NCBI GenBank assembly: GCA_002436115.1
Contig: DIXV01000099.1
Location: 367-20,929 of the forward strand
DNA from: Streptococcus sp. UBA6071
GTDB lineage: Bacteria > Bacillota > Bacilli > Lactobacillales > Streptococcaceae
Reading direction: 5' to 3'
DNA length: 20,563 bases
A program made the translations under genes and the position numbers. Shown here piece by piece: positions 17,457 to 20,563 of this stretch (position 1 is its first letter; each line of letters opens with the position of its first letter). Under the pieces are notes generated by a model that did no database searches, was not told where the DNA came from, and worked only from the letters and a program-made list of their open reading frames with translations.

Positions 17457-18479
17457 TTAGTAGAGGCTTCCTGAATTAATGACTGGTTGTGCATCGTGAT
17501 TGCCACAAAGAACAACTAAAAGATTTGAGACCATTGCTGCTTTTCGCTCTTCATCCAAGTCAACAACTTCCTTATTATTCAAGCTCTCTAGGGCCATTTC
17601 AACCATACCAACTGCGCCATCAACAATCATTTTTCGTGCATCGACAATCGCACTAGCTTGTTGACGTTGAAGCATAACAGCGGCAATTTCTGGAGCGTAA
17701 GCCAGGTAAGTGATACGAGCATCCAGAACTTCAAGTCCAGCATCTACCACCTTTTTTTGAATGGCTTCCTTGATGCGTTCGACCACGACCTCGCTAGATC
17801 CTCTCAAACTGCCATCATCTGCACGGCCATCACCAGTCGTATCCACATTAGGTGCGACATCATAAGGATAGCAGCGGACAATATTTCTGACGGCACTGTC
17901 ACATTGTAAGGAGAGGTACTCCATATAATTATCCACTGTGAAAGCAGCTTTGGCAGTATCATCAACTCTCCACATTACAGCAATCCCAATTTCAATAGGA
18001 TTTCCAAGTAAATCATTTATTTTTTGCTTATTATTGCTTAAGGTCATGATTTTTAGAGAAATTGCTTTTTTTATGGGAGAGGAAATCGAGCTATCGGAAT
18101 CTTTATCAAGCTTAATTGTTTTTGAGCTACTTCCATCAACATCTCCACTTTGCCCAAGTTTTGTGCCAGCAGCAGGATTAACAGCTATACAAAAAGGATT
18201 GACAAAATAAATCCCGGCTTCTTTGATACTGCCAGCATACTTCCCAAAAAGGGTTAAAACCAAAGCTTCCTTGGGTTTGATTATCTTTATTCCAGAGAAG
18301 AGAATAATGCCTATAATTGTATAACTAGCAGAAATAATCAGAACAGAAAGTGCCAGATTGGAACGGTTAATATTGGTAAGAGACCACACTAACCCAACAA
18401 TTGCTAGTATATAGGCCAGAGTAAGGGTAAGTAAGACGAAACCTCCCGTTTTTTGAGGTGCAATGATTTTTTCTTCCAT
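17457..18479 (-). CDS. SPFH/band 7 (stomatin-like) membrane protein
   Basis: Membrane-microdomain scaffold protein of the SPFH superfamily. 340 residues from ATG 18479, chosen because AAAGGAG is nine bases upstream; an ATG nine bases earlier abuts that site. Two helices at the N-terminus (about 13-34 and 41-66) anchor it. The SPFH domain runs from about 70 to 300, with LVLTLFGKYAGSIKEAGIYF, then ISLKIMTLSNNKQKINDLLG, then EIGIAVMWRVDDTAKAAF. A serine/aspartate-rich insert lies at 112-135. DTTGDGRADD (213-222) resembles a calcium-binding loop. A coiled region LAYAPEIAAVMLQRQQASAI follows, and the tail is GNHDAQPVINSGSLY. It is cotranscribed with the Arc-type gene. Confidence 0.9.
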   Translation of the reverse strand: MEEKIIAPQKTGGFVLLTLTLAYILAIVGLVWSLTNINRSNLALSVLIISASYTIIGIILFSGIKIIKPKEALVLTLFGKYAGSIKEAGIYFVNPFCIAVNPAAGTKLGQSGDVDGSSSKTIKLDKDSDSSISSPIKKAISLKIMTLSNNKQKINDLLGNPIEIGIAVMWRVDDTAKAAFTVDNYMEYLSLQCDSAVRNIVRCYPYDVAPNVDTTGDGRADDGSLRGSSEVVVERIKEAIQKKVVDAGLEVLDARITYLAYAPEIAAVMLQRQQASAIVDARKMIVDGAVGMVEMALESLNNKEVVDLDEERKAAMVSNLLVVLCGNHDAQPVINSGSLY

Positions 18480-18500
18480 GGGAACCATCTCCTTTGTTAA

Positions 18501-18541
18501 TTTGATATCTAAATGATATCAAAAAGAAATCAATTTGTCAA
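18501..18541 (-). promoter_or_regulatory. SPFH operon promoter with overlapping GATATC operator
   Basis: Minus strand: TTGACA (18536-18541), 17 bases, TATCAT (18513-18518). Over the -10 and start lies a perfect inverted repeat TTTGATATC-N5-GATATCAAA (18501-18523). Each half contains the self-complementary GATATC, and the two centres are 11 bp apart, about one helical turn, as expected for two dimers of a ribbon-helix-helix repressor on one face of DNA. Confidence 0.7.
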
Positions 18542-18611
18542 ATAAAAATTGGACAGTTATAATAGCAGAAGAGAAAGTTTTTTCGCATTCTTTCCATAAC
18601 TTTAAAACTTA

Positions 18612-18620
18612 TGGTAAAAT
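18612..18620 (+). promoter_or_regulatory. Extended -10 promoter of udk
   Basis: TGGTAAAAT with a poor -35 (TTCCAT at 18592-18597, 17 bases upstream). Transcription would begin near 18627, only eight bases before ATG 18635, which favours ATG 18650 as the real start. Confidence 0.55.
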
Positions 18621-18649
18621 AGTAGGGATAACTAATGAAAGAGGCAGAG

Positions 18650-19276
18650 ATGAGAAAACCTATTATTATCGGTGTAACAGGAGGGTCAGGTAGTGGTAAA
18701 ACGTCAGTATCACGAGCGATTCTAGCCAACTTTCCTGATGCTAAAATTGCGATGATTGAGCACGATTCCTACTACAAAGATCAAGCACACTTAACGTTTG
18801 ACGAGCGGATTAAAACCAATTATGATCATCCCTTGGCTTTTGATACAGACTTGATGATTGAGCAATTAAACGAACTGCTATTTGGTCGTCCCGTCGATAT
18901 TCCCGTCTATAATTATTCCCAACATACACGGTCAAAAGAGGTTTTTCGACAAGAACCGCAGGAAGTGTTTATTGTAGAAGGTATTTTAGTCTTGGAGGAC
19001 AAACGCTTACGAGACTTGATGGATATCAAGATCTTTGTTGACACGGATGATGATGTTCGGATTATTCGTCGTATTAAACGTGATTTGCTTGAACGCGGAA
19101 GAACCCTTGATAGCGTTATTAATCAATACTTAGGGGTTGTCAAGCCCATGTATCACCAATTTATAGAGCCGAGCAAACGCTATGCTGATATTGTTATTCC
19201 AGAGGGAGTGACAAACACGGTGGCCATTGACCTTATCAATACTAAGGTAGCGGCTATTTTAAATAAAGAAGAGTAG
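18650..19276 (+). CDS. udk: Uridine kinase
   Basis: Phosphorylates uridine and cytidine to UMP and CMP with ATP or GTP, in pyrimidine salvage. 208 residues from ATG 18650, chosen for AAAGAGG five bases upstream and because the sequence then begins [19 protein letters not shown], as the family does; the alternative ATG 18635 adds five residues. Walker A is GGSGSGKTS. Further family segments: [22 protein letters not shown] (uridine site), [37 protein letters not shown] and the tail [13 protein letters not shown]. It is divergent from the SPFH operon, 170 bp away, and followed by its own terminator. Confidence 0.96.
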   Translation: MRKPIIIGVTGGSGSGKTSVSRAILANFPDAKIAMIEHDSYYKDQAHLTFDERIKTNYDHPLAFDTDLMIEQLNELLFGRPVDIPVYNYSQHTRSKEVFRQEPQEVFIVEGILVLEDKRLRDLMDIKIFVDTDDDVRIIRRIKRDLLERGRTLDSVINQYLGVVKPMYHQFIEPSKRYADIVIPEGVTNTVAIDLINTKVAAILNKEE

Positions 19277-19283
19277 GCTATAA

Positions 19284-19307
19284 GAAGTGACCGAGAGGTC
19301 ATTTTTT
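19284..19307 (+). terminator. Terminator after udk
   Basis: TGACC / GGTCA with a GAGA loop, extended by A-T and G-T pairs into the run of six T. Confidence 0.75.
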
Positions 19308-19460
19308 ATTTTGCCAGATTAAAAAAAGAAATTATTTTGCTGATTCCTTGTTTAAGCGAGTTTCTTCATTCCCAAATTATGATATCCTAATAAGATAGAC
19401 ATAAGTGAATGAGAAATTTTATTTAAGAAGAGTGTAGTGAATCCGTGAAAAGGAGAGCGT

Positions 19461-20069
19461 ATGAAGAAATCGACCTTATTTGTTTTAGACCTTTTGAATT
19501 TTGCAGTCTGTTTTTGTTTTGCCAGTTGGCTTTTTATGAATTTTCTTTTCACGTATTCTTTAGAGATTTTCAATTTCCCTGTCAGTCGAACCGTGATTGT
19601 TTTGCTAAATTTAGCCCTTATCCTCGTCCTAGCAGCTTTTTGTTTTATTTGGTTTCGGCTGCTCTATTTGCGCTACCTTAATCCCAAGCACCTATTTTTT
19701 CTTTACAGTGTTTACTTTATCTTACTTTTTTACCTCCTGTTTTTGAAAAACATTGGCTCACATAGCTATGAATTAAACCCTCTGACCTATTTTAATGGTA
19801 TTTTATTTGGGTATTGGTTTGAGCCTGTCATGAATTTACTTTTGTTTATCCCTCTTAGTCTCCTGTTTAAAATGACTTGGAAGCGTGCACTTCTTGCTTT
19901 GATGGCCTTGTTTTTCGTGGAGAGTTTGCAGTATATCCTTCATCTGGGTGTTTTTGATGTGGGAGATTTGATGGCAAATGCCATAAGTCTTGCTTTAGGT
20001 CAGGGCATACGATTTCTGCTCTTTCAGCTTGGGCTTTCGTCTTGGCTTGAAAAAGATGATGCAAGATGA
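19461..20069 (+). CDS. VanZ-family membrane protein
   Basis: 202 residues with about five hydrophobic helices: near residues 5-30, 40-70, 78-97, 112-140 and 160-195. The C-terminal part VESLQYILHLGVFDVGDLMA followed by NAISLALG is the family signature: helix with Glu and Gln, then FDxxDxxxN before the next helix. VanZ itself gives low-level teicoplanin resistance, but chromosomal relatives such as this are of unknown role and resistance should not be assumed. AAAAGGAGA lies before ATG 19461. It seems to have its own transcript between the udk terminator and the rpsU promoter. No clear promoter (TATCCTAATAAG near 19383 is weak). Confidence 0.85.
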   Translation: MKKSTLFVLDLLNFAVCFCFASWLFMNFLFTYSLEIFNFPVSRTVIVLLNLALILVLAAFCFIWFRLLYLRYLNPKHLFFLYSVYFILLFYLLFLKNIGSHSYELNPLTYFNGILFGYWFEPVMNLLLFIPLSLLFKMTWKRALLALMALFFVESLQYILHLGVFDVGDLMANAISLALGQGIRFLLFQLGLSSWLEKDDAR

Positions 20070-20227
20070 TAGACAGGGAGTCAGGCAAGGGGCTGTTGGG
20101 ACAGGCTGAATCCTAGGGAATCCCCTCTTTTTAGGACGGTTTTATCTAATGGAAGATAGACGTAATCCTTTAGATAAAGCGAGAAAGCAATAGTCAAGGC
20201 AAGCAGCAGAGATTTTTGATCAACTCC

Positions 20228-20256
20228 TTGACATTTTAGGTGAAATCTAGTAACAT
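20228..20256 (+). promoter_or_regulatory. Promoter of rpsU
   Basis: TTGACA (20228-20233), 17 bases, TAACAT (20251-20256); expected start near 20263, leaving a 28-base leader before the ATG. The rest of the gap after VanZ (20070-20227) shows only a loose GGGG/CCCC pairing followed by T5 near 20087-20140, perhaps a poor terminator. Confidence 0.7.
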
Positions 20257-20290
20257 AGTATTATCTTTGAAATTGAAGGGAGTGAAAATA

Positions 20291-20467
20291 ATGTCTAAAA
20301 CAGTAGTCCGCAAGAATGAATCACTTGATGACGCCCTTCGTCGTTTCAAACGTTCTGTCACTAAAGCTGGTACGCTTCAAGAAGCTCGCAAACGTGAACA
20401 CTACGAAAAGCCTTCTGTAAAACGTAAACGTAAGTCAGAAGCAGCTCGCAAACGTAAGAAATTCTAA
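20291..20467 (+). CDS. rpsU: 30S ribosomal protein S21
   Basis: Small-subunit ribosomal protein near the anti-Shine-Dalgarno end of 16S rRNA, needed for efficient initiation. 58 residues from ATG 20291, with GGGAG upstream; starts earlier in the frame lie before the promoter's start site. The sequence is the classic form: [32 protein letters not shown] and a tail of alternating Arg, Lys and Ala ending RKRKKF. In many Firmicutes it precedes genes such as dnaG and rpoD; the next gene begins at the window end. Confidence 0.98.
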   Translation: MSKTVVRKNESLDDALRRFKRSVTKAGTLQEARKREHYEKPSVKRKRKSEAARKRKKF

Positions 20468-20494
20468 GTAAAAACAGGTTTCAGACTAAAAAAT

Positions 20495-20530
20495 AAAGCC
20501 CTTAGACAATTATCGTCTAAGGACTTTTTT
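20495..20530 (+). terminator. Terminator after rpsU
   Basis: CCTTAGAC (20500-20507) with GTCTAAGG (20515-20522), extended by AAAG/CTTT after one mismatch, then T6. It leaves the next gene to be reached by readthrough or by a promoter not seen here. Confidence 0.85.
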
Positions 20531-20546
20531 GTTGATTTGATTTCAG

Positions 20547-20553
20547 AAAGGAG
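20547..20553 (+). promoter_or_regulatory. Ribosome binding site of the next gene
   Basis: AAAGGAG eight bases before the final AT of the window. If the next base is G, a start codon begins at 20562. Confidence 0.6.
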
Positions 20554-20563
20554 TTTGATAAAT

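Noticed and set aside
19461..20069. Glycopeptide resistance from the VanZ-like gene
   Set aside because: VanZ relatives are common in chromosomes without van clusters; none of the other van genes is present.

Overview
The window looks like chromosomal backbone from a Streptococcus. Evidence: a low-GC gene style with strong AGGAGG-type ribosome binding sites, a 58-residue S21 protein of streptococcal type, the pairing of ftsE and ftsX, a PepS-type M29 aminopeptidase, and a Pol I in which the proofreading motif is not visible. I cannot name the species; a salivarius-group or pyogenic-group relative is possible. I see no phage, insertion sequence, CRISPR array, tRNA or rRNA.

Layout. 1-1539 (+): end of a K+ channel/transporter subunit (KtrB/TrkH type, cut by the window edge) and its cytosolic RCK gating subunit. 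1638-5538 (+): queG, prfB, ftsE and ftsX in tight succession, ending at a good hairpin terminator. prfB carries the classic programmed +1 frameshift (CTT TGA C), so it must be annotated as joined from 2793, not from the later start in the second frame. 5636-5931 (-): decayed end of a membrane protein gene. 6035-8533 (-): pepS, a beta-carbonic anhydrase and a metallo-beta-lactamase-fold hydrolase in one operon. 8757-12454 (+): polA (possibly leaderless), a coiled-coil gene interrupted by an in-frame TGA, and a CoA-binding protein. 12498-12740 holds a second decayed coding relic. 12818-14482 (+): tgt, then a glyoxalase-like gene. 14680-15765 (-): a DEAD-box-type helicase with DEFD in motif II and a long, structured leader.

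15766-17253 is a 1.5-kb stretch without a conventional gene. It holds the helicase promoter, a consensus sigma-70 promoter leading to a 37-residue single-pass membrane miniprotein, a possible short RNA, and the terminator of the next operon. 17254-18479 (-): a stomatin-like SPFH membrane protein with a ribbon-helix-helix (Arc-type) partner. Their promoter is overlapped by two GATATC sites one helical turn apart, suggesting autoregulation. This is the most interesting candidate system here. 18650-20467 (+): udk, a VanZ-like membrane protein and rpsU; the window ends within the likely start codon of the next gene.

Functional threads: queuosine tRNA modification (tgt makes the base exchange, queG does the last step), translation termination (prfB), cell division (ftsEX), potassium homeostasis (ktr), nucleotide salvage (udk) and DNA repair (polA). 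Three of the track-style longest starts (tgt, ftsX, SPFH) are too early; I chose shorter starts from ribosome binding sites and promoters.
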